64,000 nt of DNA, from NCBI GenBank assembly GCA_951812665.1, contig CATOST010000018.1, positions 434,001 through 498,000 of the forward strand, read 5' to 3'. The stretch is from an uncultured Acidobacteriota bacterium (GTDB lineage Bacteria; Acidobacteriota; UBA6911; RPQK01; JAJDTT01). Numbering within the stretch: the stretch's first letter is position 1; each line of letters opens with the position of its first letter. Both the position numbers and the translations under genes were made by a program. Shown piece by piece: positions 50,392 to 60,751 of this stretch. The notes below the pieces were generated by a model. It ran no database searches. It was given only the letters and a program-made list of their open reading frames with translations, and had not been told where the DNA came from.

Positions 50392-52290
50392 CTACCAGGC
50401 CAGGGCGGTGCTCCCTTCCATGCGGGGATTGGCGGCCGAGACCAGAGTACCCGTCTTGGGGTCGATCATGACCACCATGGTGTTGTCTCCGCTCCAGGGA
50501 TTGGCGATCTTCACCTTGTGGCCCCTGCCGCGGAGATCGGCGGCGATCTCCTCCAGATTGGCCAAGCGCCCTTCCAGGAGGGCGCGTCCCGGATCTGCGC
50601 GATGGGGGTAGAAGAGGCCTGGAAAGTGGCGGGTCCAGACCTTGGGGGCGTCCAGCGCATCCTGCAGGCCCATCCCGAAGTCCACCACGTTCAGGAAGAA
50701 ATGCAAGGTCCCCTGGTCCTGGACGTCTCCCCCCGGCATGCCGAATCCCATCCAGGGGCGTCCGTTCTTGGTGACCAGAGTGGGTGTGAGGCTGGTGGAG
50801 GGCTGCTTGCCCGGCGCCAGAGACTTGGCCAGGCCTTCCTCCAGATAGAACATCTGCACCCGGCTTCCCAGGCAGAATCCCAGTCCGGGAACGATGGGTG
50901 AGGAGGCCGGCCAGCCGCCGCTGGGCGTGGAGGAGAAGATGGTCCCGTGGGCGTCGACGGCCCGGACTCCAGTCGTGCCGTCATCCTGCAACCGAGGTTG
51001 GACCGGCGCCAGGCTCAGATTCGGCGGCCGTTTCTCGGGATGGGCGTCAAAGGGGAACGGATCCCCGGGACGCAGTTCCAGAGAGGCGGTCTTCCAATCG
51101 ATGAGTTTTCGCCTCAGCTTGGCGTATTCCCGGGAGAGAAGCCCCTGACGCGGAACGTAAACGAAATCGGGATCGCCATAGTATTTCTCCTTGTCGGCGT
51201 GGGCCAACTTGGCTGTCTCCAGCCAGAGGTGCAGGTAGTCGGCGCTGTTGTGCTTGAGCGCGGCCAGGTCGTAGCCTTCCAGCAATGCCAGTTGCTGGAG
51301 GAAGACGGGTCCCTGGGTCCAGGGTCCGCACTTGTAGACCTGATACCCGCGGTAGTCGAAGCTCCAGGGCTCCTGAATCCGGGCTTCGTAGTCGGCGAAG
51401 TCCGCCTCGGTCAGGAGGCTGGCGTGGTGGCCGCCTTCGTTGTCACGGATCTTGAACTCCCGGGAGAATCGAACCAGCTGCCGGGCGATGGGGCCCTTGT
51501 AGAAGTAATCGTGAACCGCGCGTAGCGCCTCGCTGCGTCCGGCGCCCTTCTTCAGCGCTCCCTTCTCGGCTGCGGCCAGCCGGCGGAAGGTGCGGGCCAG
51601 ATCGGGAAGGCGGGTCACCTCCCCACCTCGGGGACCCGGCCCGTCGTGGAGAAACGCCGCGCCCGAGCTGGGCCAATCCCGGCGGAAGGTCTCGGCTCCC
51701 CGATACTTTTCCGTCTCCTTGCGACCGATGCCCCGGCGCCAGCGCTCGTCCACCGGAAACCCGTCCGCCAAGCGGATGGCGCCTTGAACGATCTGGGAGA
51801 AGCTCAGGGTTCCGTACCGGTCCAGGCTGAGAACCACGGCCGCCAGGACGGCACAGACTCCGGCCGGCATGAAACCGTCTCCCGGAATCAGACGGTATCC
51901 CTGCTTGCGGAACCACTCGATGTTGGCGGCACGGGGGGAGCGGGTGTTTCCGTTCACCGAGACGACCCGCCTCTCCCTGGGGGAATAGATGAGGGTGGGC
52001 ATCTCGCCCCCGAATCCGAAGGAATTGAACTCCACCACCGAGGCCGCCAGGATCATGGCCACGCCCGAATCCACGGCATTGCCCCCCTGGTGGAAGATCT
52101 CCATCCCCACGCCCGCCACCAGGGGATGACCCGCCGCCACGGCACCGCGAAGTCCCCGAGCCTCGGTTCGAGTGCCTTTGGCGCCGAAGAGGGTTCCAAA
52201 CGGCGAAAACGCCCGAAGCAGGAGAACAGTCGTCAAAACCAAAACCACCGTCATTTTTCTGTAGAACATCACTCTGTTCCTGTTTTCCAT
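50392..52290 (-). CDS. ggt: Gamma-glutamyltransferase (exported)
   Basis: 632 residues from ATG 52290 with AGGA in front; the frame extends to 52527 but over the promoter of the divergent TonB gene. An N-terminal hydrophobic signal is followed by GGNAVDSGVAMILAASVVEFNSFGFGGEM, and the autocleavage site threonine lies in DGTTGVRAVDAHGTIF (usual pattern T-T-x-x-x-x-V-D). It cleaves glutathione or other gamma-glutamyl compounds in the periplasm. Divergent from the large TonB receptor, 269 bases apart. Confidence 0.92.
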   Translation of the reverse strand: MENRNRVMFYRKMTVVLVLTTVLLLRAFSPFGTLFGAKGTRTEARGLRGAVAAGHPLVAGVGMEIFHQGGNAVDSGVAMILAASVVEFNSFGFGGEMPTLIYSPRERRVVSVNGNTRSPRAANIEWFRKQGYRLIPGDGFMPAGVCAVLAAVVLSLDRYGTLSFSQIVQGAIRLADGFPVDERWRRGIGRKETEKYRGAETFRRDWPSSGAAFLHDGPGPRGGEVTRLPDLARTFRRLAAAEKGALKKGAGRSEALRAVHDYFYKGPIARQLVRFSREFKIRDNEGGHHASLLTEADFADYEARIQEPWSFDYRGYQVYKCGPWTQGPVFLQQLALLEGYDLAALKHNSADYLHLWLETAKLAHADKEKYYGDPDFVYVPRQGLLSREYAKLRRKLIDWKTASLELRPGDPFPFDAHPEKRPPNLSLAPVQPRLQDDGTTGVRAVDAHGTIFSSTPSGGWPASSPIVPGLGFCLGSRVQMFYLEEGLAKSLAPGKQPSTSLTPTLVTKNGRPWMGFGMPGGDVQDQGTLHFFLNVVDFGMGLQDALDAPKVWTRHFPGLFYPHRADPGRALLEGRLANLEEIAADLRGRGHKVKIANPWSGDNTMVVMIDPKTGTLVSAANPRMEGSTALAW

Positions 52291-52427
52291 TGATCCTGGG
52301 GAAGATGCGACTGAACCAGCCGACCCGCCTGTAGAGCGGAATAGACCGGTGATACAGCTACCCAATCGCGTGCCGAGTCTAGTGAGGCCCACAGGCGGTT
52401 GCAAGAACGTTCGCCACCCGATATTCG

Positions 52428-52456
52428 TTCGACACGCCGGTATCGTGAGATATAAT
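52428..52456 (+). promoter_or_regulatory. Promoter of the large TonB receptor
   Basis: TTCGAC (52428-52433), 17 bases, TATAAT (52451-52456), in an AT-rich patch. The start codon at 52560 leaves a leader of about 97 bases. It lies under the upstream extension of the gamma-glutamyltransferase frame, which is another reason to reject that extension. Confidence 0.6.
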
Positions 52457-52559
52457 AAAAATCGAATTTGTATTGGACTGTAAAATGATGAATTTCGGCT
52501 TTCCAATTCGAAATTTCTTGCCAACAACTTCGGAAATGCTCACATCAGGGAGAAATGTT

Positions 52560-55500
52560 ATGTGCCATGAATTAGGTATATCGGGTCACAAATCACGCAT
52601 CAGGTGGATCGGACTGATACCGATCATGCTGGCCGCTTTCCTCCCGGCGGCGGCACAGGTTCTCACCTCCCGGGTCGACGGGACGGTGCGGGACCAGAGC
52701 CGGGCCGTCCTGCCCGGAGTTGCGGTGACTCTGACCAACGTCGATACCAATGCGGCCTCGGAAGCGGTGACGAGTGACATCGGCCTCTATGTATTTCCGC
52801 AGATTCCCCGTGGAGCCTATCGAGTCACGGCTCAGCTCCCCGGTTTCAAGACCGCCGTCATCGAGGGAGTTCGGGTCGAGCTGGCCACCCCCGCCTCGGT
52901 CGACGTCGTGCTGGAAGTCGGCGGAGTCGACGAGCAGGTGACCGTGAGCGCGGCGCTGGCCCAGACCGTCATCAACCAGGTCAACGCCGAAATCAACACC
53001 AACCTCAACCGGGAGCAGGTGAAGGAGCTTCCGCTGAACGGCCGCAACGTGACCCAACTCGCGCTCACGCAGGCCGGAGTGACCAGCGTGGGAGGGGCAC
53101 GGTCGGCCTCCATCAACGGTACTCGAGGGACCTTCAACAACTTCACCCTGGACGGGATCAACAATCAGGACACATTTATCCGGACGGATTCCCTTTTCGG
53201 AGTCATTCCGGTTCAGGAGAGCTTCATTCAGGAGATCAACATCACCACCGCCAACTCGGAGGTCGACGCCGGTCTCGGAGCGTCCCAGACGCAGTTCGTG
53301 ACCCGTTCCGGGAGCAATGAGTTCCACGGGGAGCTGTTCTACTACCATCAGAACGACGCCCTCAACGCCACCGACTTCTTCAACAACGCCGCCGGAGTCC
53401 CCAAGGAGAGGCTCCTGAACCATCAGTACGGCTTCAACCTGGGCGGTCCCATCCTGAAGGACAAGCTATTCTTCTTCTTCAACTACGAGAGGGAGCCCAG
53501 TCCCTCTACCGTCTCCGTGGTCCGGACCGTCCTGAGGAACCCGGCCCGCGCCGGTAATTTCACCTACGTCCGGCAGGACACCGGCGAGCTGGCCACGCTG
53601 AACCTGTTCGAGCTCACCGGGCATACCCCTGATCCGGTCATCCAGTCCCTGATCAGCCTGACCCCGCCGCCCAACGACGCCACCGTTGGAGACGGAAGAA
53701 ACACCGCAGGTTTCCGGTTCAACAGTCCCGATTCCTCCACCGGCGAATGGGTGGTCTTCCGGGGAGACTACGAGATCAACTCCAACCACTCTCTCACCGG
53801 GACCTTTCACCAGTTCACGCTGGACGTGCCCAACAGCGCGTTCAACGGCATCGATTCCGTCTTTCCGGGTCTTCCGGGAGCAGGGCAGTCTTCCGGACGC
53901 CGGCTGGGATCCTTCTCCCTGAGAAGTGGACTCAGTCCGACCGTCACGAATGAAGGGCGGTTTGGTTTCCAGGTCTCCAGTCCCAGGTTTTTTACCAACG
54001 AAACTTTTCCGCAGGGATATCGGCTCAGTTTCGCCGGGGGATTCTCGAATCCGGTACAGGACTTCATGGCCCAGGGTCGTGACACTCGCAACCTGGACGC
54101 GATGGACAACCTGACCTGGGTCAATGGAAATCACACCATCAAGGTCGGTGGAGGCGTTCGCTGGACCAAAGTCGATTCGTTCAACGATTCGGGGATCGTG
54201 CCGACCTATTATCTCGGTTTCGGCCCGGGGAATCCGGATCCGTTGGTTCCCGGCCTTTTCCCCGGCGGAATCTCTTCCAGCGACTTGGGCGCGGCCTCCG
54301 GGATGCTGGCAACCCTGGCCGGAGTCGTCGACGAGGCCGATCAGACGTTCAACGTCGCGTCGGTGGGTTCCGGGTACATCGATGGGGCCTCCGAAACCAA
54401 CATCCTCAATCAGAATTTCGTCAACATCTATCTCGCGGATACCTGGCGCGTCACCCCCGAGTTCACCTTGAATTTCGGGTTTCGATGGGAATTTCACTCG
54501 GTCCCGGACGAGAGCCGGGGATTGGCCCTGCTGCCGGTAGGAGGCCCCGAGTCCGTGCTCGATCCCAACGCCGTCATCGATTTCGCGGGCGCTTCCAACG
54601 GAAGGCCGTTCTTCAGGAACGACCTGAACAACTACGCTCCCAGCCTCGGGTTCGCTTGGCGAGTCTCGGACAAGACCGTGCTGCGCGGCGGCTACGGGCT
54701 CAACTACGTGGTCGACAACAATTTCACGACAGTGCTCAACGCGATGCGGGGTAACGCAGGTCTAAGCTTGGCGCAGACCGTCTCGGGAATCAGCGGCACC
54801 CTCAGCAGTGGTGGCCTGGTGCCGATTCCGGTCCCCGAATTCAAGGTCCCCCGTACCGCGCGTGATCAGGTCCTGGCCGATCCCACCGCGGCTCTCTTCA
54901 CCATCGACGAGAACCTGAGAACCCCATATGTCCAGCAATGGAACATCGGCCTCCAGCATGAGTTCCTGCAGAACACCGCCGTCGAGTTGCGCTACGTGGG
55001 AAACCACGGCATCAAGCTCACCCGTGCCATCGATCTGAATCAGGTTCTGTTGCCGCCGGAGTTCGTCACGGACTTCAGGCGAGCTCAGAGGAATCTGGCG
55101 GCCTATGGAGATCCGTACGCCGGTGAACCCTTGCAACTCTTCCCCCGACTTGGATTTGGTGGGTTCCTTCAGTCCGGAGGCGTACAGAACTGGATTCGAA
55201 ACGGCGAGATCGGGCAGTACATCGGTGGGTTCCTAGCGCCCAACCGGGTGTTCTTCTTCAACGGTGAAGGGGGCGAGAGGTTCGGGGCAACCCTTCCCAT
55301 CAGCTTTTTTTTGCGCAATCCGAATGCCTTCGTCGCCGACGTGGTCGGCAACCATGCCTTCTCCAAATACAACGGGCTGCAGTTCGAGATCCGGCGGCAA
55401 TTCCGAGGGGGGTTCGCGGGCCAGTTCAACTATACCTGGGGCAAGGTGCTGACGAATTTTGCCGGCACCCAGTCCAATTTTCGCGGGTATTTCGACAATG

Positions 55501-56186
55501 CCCAGCAACACTTGGAGATCATGCGTCCCGACTTCGACATCACCCACACCTACAACGCCAACTGGGTCTGGGAGATCCCCTTCGGCCAAGGGCGCCGGTG
55601 GATGAACGGCAGCGGATTCATGGAATATCTGGCCGGCGGTTGGGACCTCAGCGGATTCTTGAGGATCCGTTCCGGCGAGGTTGTCAACCTCATCTCCGGA
55701 AGAGGAACCATCAATCGCGGCGGTTCCCGAGCGTTGACCAATACCGTTCATCTCACGGGAATCGACATCCCCGAGCTCCAGAACAAGACCGGGTCGTTCC
55801 GCGACGCACAGGGCCGTGTGATCCTGTTCGACCACCGCTTGATTGCAGACGGTGGGGGAATGGAATCGCGGTACTTTGCGAATCCCGCCATGTTGGAAGC
55901 GGGATCGCTGGGCCTGTCCCCCGTCAGTGGACCCTGGTTCGCGTCGTTGGATCTCGGGGTTCGTAAGAGCTTTCCGATCCCGGTGACGGAGGATGCGCGG
56001 CTCCAGCTCCGGTTCGACTTCTTCAACAGTCTCAATCGGACGAATTTCGCAGTAACCAACAAGGGCATCGGCATCACCGGCCTCGGTGTCACCAACAGCC
56101 ACAATCCCAACAGCCCCCTGTTCGGCCAGATCAGCTCCGCCTTTTCTCCGCGGACCCTCCAGGTGGGAATGAAGATCACGTTCTAG
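52560..56186 (+). CDS. TonB-dependent receptor with carboxypeptidase-regulatory-like domain
   Basis: 1208 residues from ATG 52560 (GGGAG with seven-base spacing); earlier ATGs at 52473 and 52485 lie near the promoter. A signal peptide ends near AAA (PAAAQ). A CarboxypepD_reg-like domain (about 35-120) is followed by the plug (QVKELPLNGRNVTQLALTQAG). Then comes a long beta-barrel with GSNEFHGELFYYHQND, VNGNHTIKVGGG and an aromatic C-terminus KITF. This is the large acidobacterial type, thought to take up glycans or other polymers. GGT is divergent, the oxidoreductase follows. No SusD-like partner. Confidence 0.92.
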   Translation: MCHELGISGHKSRIRWIGLIPIMLAAFLPAAAQVLTSRVDGTVRDQSRAVLPGVAVTLTNVDTNAASEAVTSDIGLYVFPQIPRGAYRVTAQLPGFKTAVIEGVRVELATPASVDVVLEVGGVDEQVTVSAALAQTVINQVNAEINTNLNREQVKELPLNGRNVTQLALTQAGVTSVGGARSASINGTRGTFNNFTLDGINNQDTFIRTDSLFGVIPVQESFIQEINITTANSEVDAGLGASQTQFVTRSGSNEFHGELFYYHQNDALNATDFFNNAAGVPKERLLNHQYGFNLGGPILKDKLFFFFNYEREPSPSTVSVVRTVLRNPARAGNFTYVRQDTGELATLNLFELTGHTPDPVIQSLISLTPPPNDATVGDGRNTAGFRFNSPDSSTGEWVVFRGDYEINSNHSLTGTFHQFTLDVPNSAFNGIDSVFPGLPGAGQSSGRRLGSFSLRSGLSPTVTNEGRFGFQVSSPRFFTNETFPQGYRLSFAGGFSNPVQDFMAQGRDTRNLDAMDNLTWVNGNHTIKVGGGVRWTKVDSFNDSGIVPTYYLGFGPGNPDPLVPGLFPGGISSSDLGAASGMLATLAGVVDEADQTFNVASVGSGYIDGASETNILNQNFVNIYLADTWRVTPEFTLNFGFRWEFHSVPDESRGLALLPVGGPESVLDPNAVIDFAGASNGRPFFRNDLNNYAPSLGFAWRVSDKTVLRGGYGLNYVVDNNFTTVLNAMRGNAGLSLAQTVSGISGTLSSGGLVPIPVPEFKVPRTARDQVLADPTAALFTIDENLRTPYVQQWNIGLQHEFLQNTAVELRYVGNHGIKLTRAIDLNQVLLPPEFVTDFRRAQRNLAAYGDPYAGEPLQLFPRLGFGGFLQSGGVQNWIRNGEIGQYIGGFLAPNRVFFFNGEGGERFGATLPISFFLRNPNAFVADVVGNHAFSKYNGLQFEIRRQFRGGFAGQFNYTWGKVLTNFAGTQSNFRGYFDNAQQHLEIMRPDFDITHTYNANWVWEIPFGQGRRWMNGSGFMEYLAGGWDLSGFLRIRSGEVVNLISGRGTINRGGSRALTNTVHLTGIDIPELQNKTGSFRDAQGRVILFDHRLIADGGGMESRYFANPAMLEAGSLGLSPVSGPWFASLDLGVRKSFPIPVTEDARLQLRFDFFNSLNRTNFAVTNKGIGITGLGVTNSHNPNSPLFGQISSAFSPRTLQVGMKITF

Positions 56187-56208
56187 TGTGAAGTTTCAGT
56201 AGTCATGG

Positions 56209-56236
56209 TTGTGCCGGGAAGAACGTTGTGCATAAT
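56209..56236 (+). promoter_or_regulatory. Promoter-like site before the Gfo/Idh/MocA gene
   Basis: TTGTGC (56209-56214), 16 bases, CATAAT (56231-56236), with TAATAT overlapping. The leader of about 48 bases includes GGGAGG at 56276-56281. This suggests separate transcription from the TonB receptor gene. Confidence 0.4.
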
Positions 56237-56290
56237 ATAGCGCCAATTCCGACGACAAAACTGGTTATTTCCCAGGGAGGAAAACGAATC

Positions 56291-57586
56291 ATGAGTCAAT
56301 CGTCCATTCACCGGCGTTCTTTCCTGTCCCGTTCGGCGGGGGCCGGATTGGCGCTGGCCGGTTTTCCCGGCATCCTCAGCGCGCGCAACGTCAACAACAA
56401 CATCAACGTGGGAATCGTGGGCCCGGGAGGGCGCGGCACCGGTCTCCTGAAGCGGTTCTTGGAGAGCGGGGGCCAATACGGAGCCCGCCTCACGGCGGTC
56501 TGCGATCTCTGGAACTACCGCCGCGATCGGGCCGCTGCCCTGGTGGAGGAAAAGGAGGGCCGGGCGCCCAGGATCTACCGGCATCACGAGGAGATCCTGG
56601 CCGACAAGGAGCTGGATGCGCTCATCATCGCCACCCCCGACCACGCCCACGCCCAGATACTCAAGTTGGCTGCCGATGCCGGGATGGACGCTTATTGCGA
56701 GAAACCCATGTCCAACGTGCTCTCCGAGGCCAACGAGGCCCTGGATGCCGTGCGCAAGGCGGGTGTCATCGTTCAGATCGGCACCCAGAGGCGCGCCAAT
56801 CCCCGGTACCGGAAGGCCACCCGCATGATCGCCGACGGATTGATCGGGGACGTGGTCAAGGTGGACCTCCACTGGAGCTTCTACAGTCCCTACCGCTGGG
56901 CCAGGAAGAAAAAGGACCTCCTGATGGCTCGAGAGAGCGACCTGGACTGGCACACTTGGCTCATGGGACGGCCGCAGCGGCCCTTCGATCCCCGCATCTT
57001 TCGCAGCTTCCGCCTCTTCAAGGACTTTTCCAGCGGAATCATTGACCAGTGGATGAGTCACGGGATCGATCTGGCCCACATGTTGACCGGAGTTTCGTAC
57101 CCGGTGAGCGCCGTTTCCCACGGCGGGATCTACAAGTGGAAGGATTACCGGGAGAATCCCGACACCCAGGAGGTCACCCTGGAATACCAGAAGGGTGACG
57201 GGAAGTTTCTGGCCGTCTACTCCACCAATTGGATCAACGGTTACGGCAACGGCACCCGGGTCCACGGCACTTTGGGGAGCTTCGAAGGGGAGTCCTTCTC
57301 CAACCCCGACTCGGATTGGCAATTTTCCGGCCAGGGCGTGAACTCCGAGGGAAAGATCCAGGATTCCATCGTGGTTCCCCGAAAGTCCGAAGACATGGAC
57401 GAAATGGGAATGGTTCACATGACCAACTGGCTGGACGCCGTGCGCCGGCGCGACCCCAAGGGGCTCTTCTGTCCCGTCGAGGCCGGCTACGGTCACTCCA
57501 TCGCCTGCATCATGGCGACCGACGCCTACTGGAGCGGCAAGCGCATGGTGTTCGATCCGAAAACACGAGTCATTCAGGCCGGCTGA
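56291..57586 (+). CDS. Gfo/Idh/MocA family oxidoreductase, Tat-exported
   Basis: 431 residues from ATG 56291. Twin-arginine signal RRSFLSRSAGAGLALAG, Rossmann site VGIVGPGGRGTGLLKRF, the ATPDHAHAQI turn, EKPMSN (catalytic Lys-Pro), then VQIGTQRRANPRYRKA. The C-terminal domain has DQWMSHGIDLAHML. It probably oxidises or reduces a sugar or inositol derivative with NAD(P) in the periplasm. This exported type is usual in Planctomycetes and Acidobacteria. It stands between two TonB receptor genes, which fits uptake and conversion of one substrate class. Confidence 0.92.
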   Translation: MSQSSIHRRSFLSRSAGAGLALAGFPGILSARNVNNNINVGIVGPGGRGTGLLKRFLESGGQYGARLTAVCDLWNYRRDRAAALVEEKEGRAPRIYRHHEEILADKELDALIIATPDHAHAQILKLAADAGMDAYCEKPMSNVLSEANEALDAVRKAGVIVQIGTQRRANPRYRKATRMIADGLIGDVVKVDLHWSFYSPYRWARKKKDLLMARESDLDWHTWLMGRPQRPFDPRIFRSFRLFKDFSSGIIDQWMSHGIDLAHMLTGVSYPVSAVSHGGIYKWKDYRENPDTQEVTLEYQKGDGKFLAVYSTNWINGYGNGTRVHGTLGSFEGESFSNPDSDWQFSGQGVNSEGKIQDSIVVPRKSEDMDEMGMVHMTNWLDAVRRRDPKGLFCPVEAGYGHSIACIMATDAYWSGKRMVFDPKTRVIQAG

Positions 57587-57600
57587 CAACGCAGCAGGGT

Positions 57601-57627
57601 GCGGCGGTCCATGGCAGGAACCGCCGC
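57601..57627. terminator. Hairpin after the oxidoreductase gene
   Basis: GCGGCGGT and its complement ACCGCCGC close a stem around CCATGGCAGGA. It stands 15 bases after the stop of the oxidoreductase gene. The tail is GCCGTTTG, only a short T-run, so it is a weak or Rho-assisted terminator at best. Confidence 0.4.
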
Positions 57628-57853
57628 GCCGTTTGAACTGCGACCCATTCTGCCCGAATGCGTCGGTTTCAAAGGCGGATACAGTGTGAAATAATCGTGA
57701 CACTGGCGTGACGATTCCATGTTTGGACTTGGACTAGCCGTCGTTAACCGGCTATCCCCGCCTCATGGCGTCGCGTCAGACTAATCGGATATAACGTTGA
57801 CGAACTTGCACTCGCTCATGAACTAGGCAGTACGAACCAACTGGAGGCACATC

Positions 57854-60739
57854 ATGGCGTCATCGTCCTCGCGAAATCGGCAGTTTCCGGCAAGGCTGTG
57901 CTCACGCGCAGTCGGCTTACTTGCGGTCCTGACTCTGGCAACCCTAATGGCTACAGGTTCCGCTGCTGGCCAATGTCTTGAGGTCCGGGTTCTGGATCCC
58001 TCCGCCGCCGCGATAGCCGGCGCGTCGGTACTGATCGGAGATCAGGAAAAGACCACCGACGAATCCGGGACCGCGGAATTCTGCGATCTCGGCCCGGGTC
58101 CTCACGCCGTCGTGATCGTCGCCCCCGACTTCCAAGTGCTGGAAGACCTGGTGCAGAAATCCGAGGGCAGAGTCGCCTTCACGCTGGAGGTCCTCCTGGA
58201 GACCGAACTGATCGTGGTCGGGACGCGTGCCGAAGCGCGGTCCAGCACCGAATCGATGGTTCCCGTCGACGTGATCGGCGGCGCGGACTTCACCAATCAG
58301 GGAACCACCGACGTGACCGACCTGATGCGCACGCTGACCCCCTCGTTCAACGTCAACACCCAGCCCATCAGCGACGCGGCCACCATCGTGCGGCCGGCCA
58401 ACCTGCGCAACATGGCCCCGGACCACACGCTGATCCTCGTCAACGGCAAGCGCCGCCACCGCGCGGCCGTGATCGCCTGGCTGGGCAATGGTATTGCCGA
58501 CGGGGCGCAGGGGCCGGATCTGTCCACCATACCCGCCATCGCTCTGCGGCAGGTCGAGGTGCTGCGCGACGGCGCGGCCGCGCAATACGGTTCCGACGCC
58601 ATTGCCGGCGTCATCAACTTCGAGTTGAAGAACGCCCGCTCCGGGGGCAGCGTGGAATTTCGAACCGGCCAGTACTTCGACGAGAACGACGGCGACCCGG
58701 GCTCGTGCGGTCCCATCGGCCGCTCGTGCAACGGCATCGGCGGGCGCGGTATGAACTACGCTTTCGCCGGTAACGTGGGTCTGCCGCTCGGCCCCGAAGG
58801 GTTCGTCAATATCAGCCTCGAGTACGGCGCCACGAATCCCACCAATCGGGCCGTGAATGACAACGGTACGACAGCGGTGATCAACGGCGGCAACACCAAT
58901 GTGCGGACCACGTCGCGTGTCTGGGGCACGCCGCTGGTCGAGGATGACCTGAAGCTGTTCGCCAACTTCGGCACCGGGGGTGATCGGGTGGAGTTCTACG
59001 GCCACACGAACTACGCCAGCAAGTTGGTGACTGGCGGCTTCTATTACCGCAATCCCAACAACCGCGGCAACGTGTATTCGATCGACGGCGGCGATACGTT
59101 GCTGGTCGGCGACGCGCTGGCGGCGGCGGGCAGGGGCTCGGCCAATTGCCCGACGGTCAACATCGTCGACGGCACGCCAGATCAGACCGCCTTCGCGGCA
59201 GTCCGCAACGATCCGAACTGCTTCACGTTCCACCAGCCGTTCCTGGGCGCACCGAACGGCCTGCCGGGCGGCTTCACGCCCCAGTTCGGCGGCGACGTCT
59301 ACGATTACTCACTGGTCTCCGGCTTGCGCGGGACCACGGGGAACGGAGTCCACTGGGACATCAGCGGTTCCACCGGCCGGAATTACGTACAGACCTTCAT
59401 CTTCGACACGGTCAACGCCTCTCTCGGCCCCGAGAGCCCGACCCGGTTCGAGCCGAACCTGCTGCAGCAGACCGAAAACAGCCTCAACACGGACATTTCG
59501 TACGCCGCGAGCGACATGGTCAACGTCGCCGGGGGCTTCGAGTGGCGGAACGAGCAGTACCACCTCGGCGAAGGCGATCCGGCGTCCTGGGCGATCGGCC
59601 CCTACGGCGCGCAGGGCTTCAGCTCCGCCTCCAACGGCTACAACGGCACCCGACCCGAGAACGCCGGCACCTGGGACCGCGCCAATTACGCGATGTACGG
59701 CGACGTCGAGCTGCATGGCGGCGCCAACGACTGGAACCTCGGTGCCGCCGTACGCGTCGAGGACTTCTACGACAGCTTCGGCACGACGATAAACGGCAAG
59801 GTGTCGGGGCGCTACGGCGTCACCGACATCTTCGCGCTACGCGCCGCGGTCAGCAGCGGCTTCCGCGCCCCGACGCCGGGTCAGCAGAACGTGCTGAACG
59901 TGACGACCGAGTTCGACTACGCGCTGAACGATCTGATCAACAACGGCACCATCCCGTCCACATCGCCGGTCGCGGCACTTCGGGGCGGCGTGCCCCTGCA
60001 GCCGGAACAGTCGACCAACTACTCGTTCGGGACGGTCATCGACACCGGTGGTCCGTTCACCGTCACCACCGACTATTTCCGCGTCGACGTGTCGGACCGG
60101 CTCACCATCACGAGAAACTACAACCTTTCGGAGGACGAGGTCACGACGCTGCTGGCCGACGGGATAACCGAAGCCGGCAACCTCGCCGCGTTCCGCTTCT
60201 TCGTGAACGACTTCTCGACCCTCACACAAGGGGTCGACGTCGTCGCGTCCTGGACGCCGCTGGCCATCGGCGGACGGACCACGTTCACCGGCGTCTTCAA
60301 CTACACCGACACGCAAGTGACCGAGTTCAGCGAGGAGCACTTCGACACGGACCGAGTCACGTCGCTGACCCTGGGGCTGCCGAGGATTCGCTGGAACTTC
60401 GGGGTCACCCACACCGCAAACCGCTGGTCCCTGATGACCCGCCTGCACTACTATGGTTCGTACTGGGATCGGGAGGACGCGCGCTCGGCGATGGGCGTGT
60501 CGATGTCGCACCTGTATCCCCTGTACTCCGGCAAGCCGCTGGTCGACATCGAGCTCGGCATCCCGATCAGCGACCTCACGGTGTCGTTCGGCGCGCAGAA
60601 CGTCTTCAATACCTACCCGGACGAGAATCCGGGCGCCCTCGCCGGGGTGGGCAACCGTTACGGTCAATTCGGGCCGTTCGGCTTCAACGGCGGCTACTAC
60701 TATGTCCGGGTCGGCTACACCTTCGGCAACAACTTCTAG
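57854..60739 (+). CDS. TonB-dependent receptor, iron-complex type
   Basis: 961 residues. GGAGG seven bases before ATG 57854. A signal peptide runs to about SAAGQ. It has a short N-terminal beta domain (LEVRVLDPSAAAIAGASVLIG), then a plug with VDVIGGADFTNQGTTDVTDLMRTL and VNGKRRHRAAVIAWLGNG, and a barrel ending in YTFGNNF. It is of a different type from the first receptor and nearer to the proteobacterial iron-complex outer-membrane receptors, and its codon use looks higher in C/G at third positions. It may have been transferred. Ligand unknown. It converges on the decayed block. Confidence 0.92.
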   Translation: MASSSSRNRQFPARLCSRAVGLLAVLTLATLMATGSAAGQCLEVRVLDPSAAAIAGASVLIGDQEKTTDESGTAEFCDLGPGPHAVVIVAPDFQVLEDLVQKSEGRVAFTLEVLLETELIVVGTRAEARSSTESMVPVDVIGGADFTNQGTTDVTDLMRTLTPSFNVNTQPISDAATIVRPANLRNMAPDHTLILVNGKRRHRAAVIAWLGNGIADGAQGPDLSTIPAIALRQVEVLRDGAAAQYGSDAIAGVINFELKNARSGGSVEFRTGQYFDENDGDPGSCGPIGRSCNGIGGRGMNYAFAGNVGLPLGPEGFVNISLEYGATNPTNRAVNDNGTTAVINGGNTNVRTTSRVWGTPLVEDDLKLFANFGTGGDRVEFYGHTNYASKLVTGGFYYRNPNNRGNVYSIDGGDTLLVGDALAAAGRGSANCPTVNIVDGTPDQTAFAAVRNDPNCFTFHQPFLGAPNGLPGGFTPQFGGDVYDYSLVSGLRGTTGNGVHWDISGSTGRNYVQTFIFDTVNASLGPESPTRFEPNLLQQTENSLNTDISYAASDMVNVAGGFEWRNEQYHLGEGDPASWAIGPYGAQGFSSASNGYNGTRPENAGTWDRANYAMYGDVELHGGANDWNLGAAVRVEDFYDSFGTTINGKVSGRYGVTDIFALRAAVSSGFRAPTPGQQNVLNVTTEFDYALNDLINNGTIPSTSPVAALRGGVPLQPEQSTNYSFGTVIDTGGPFTVTTDYFRVDVSDRLTITRNYNLSEDEVTTLLADGITEAGNLAAFRFFVNDFSTLTQGVDVVASWTPLAIGGRTTFTGVFNYTDTQVTEFSEEHFDTDRVTSLTLGLPRIRWNFGVTHTANRWSLMTRLHYYGSYWDREDARSAMGVSMSHLYPLYSGKPLVDIELGIPISDLTVSFGAQNVFNTYPDENPGALAGVGNRYGQFGPFGFNGGYYYVRVGYTFGNNF

Positions 60740-60751
60740 GAGCACTTGGAG

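Noticed and set aside
52473..52559. Upstream start for the large TonB receptor
   Set aside because: It would put translation close behind the promoter without a ribosome site; ATG 52560 has GGGAG and leads straight into a signal peptide.
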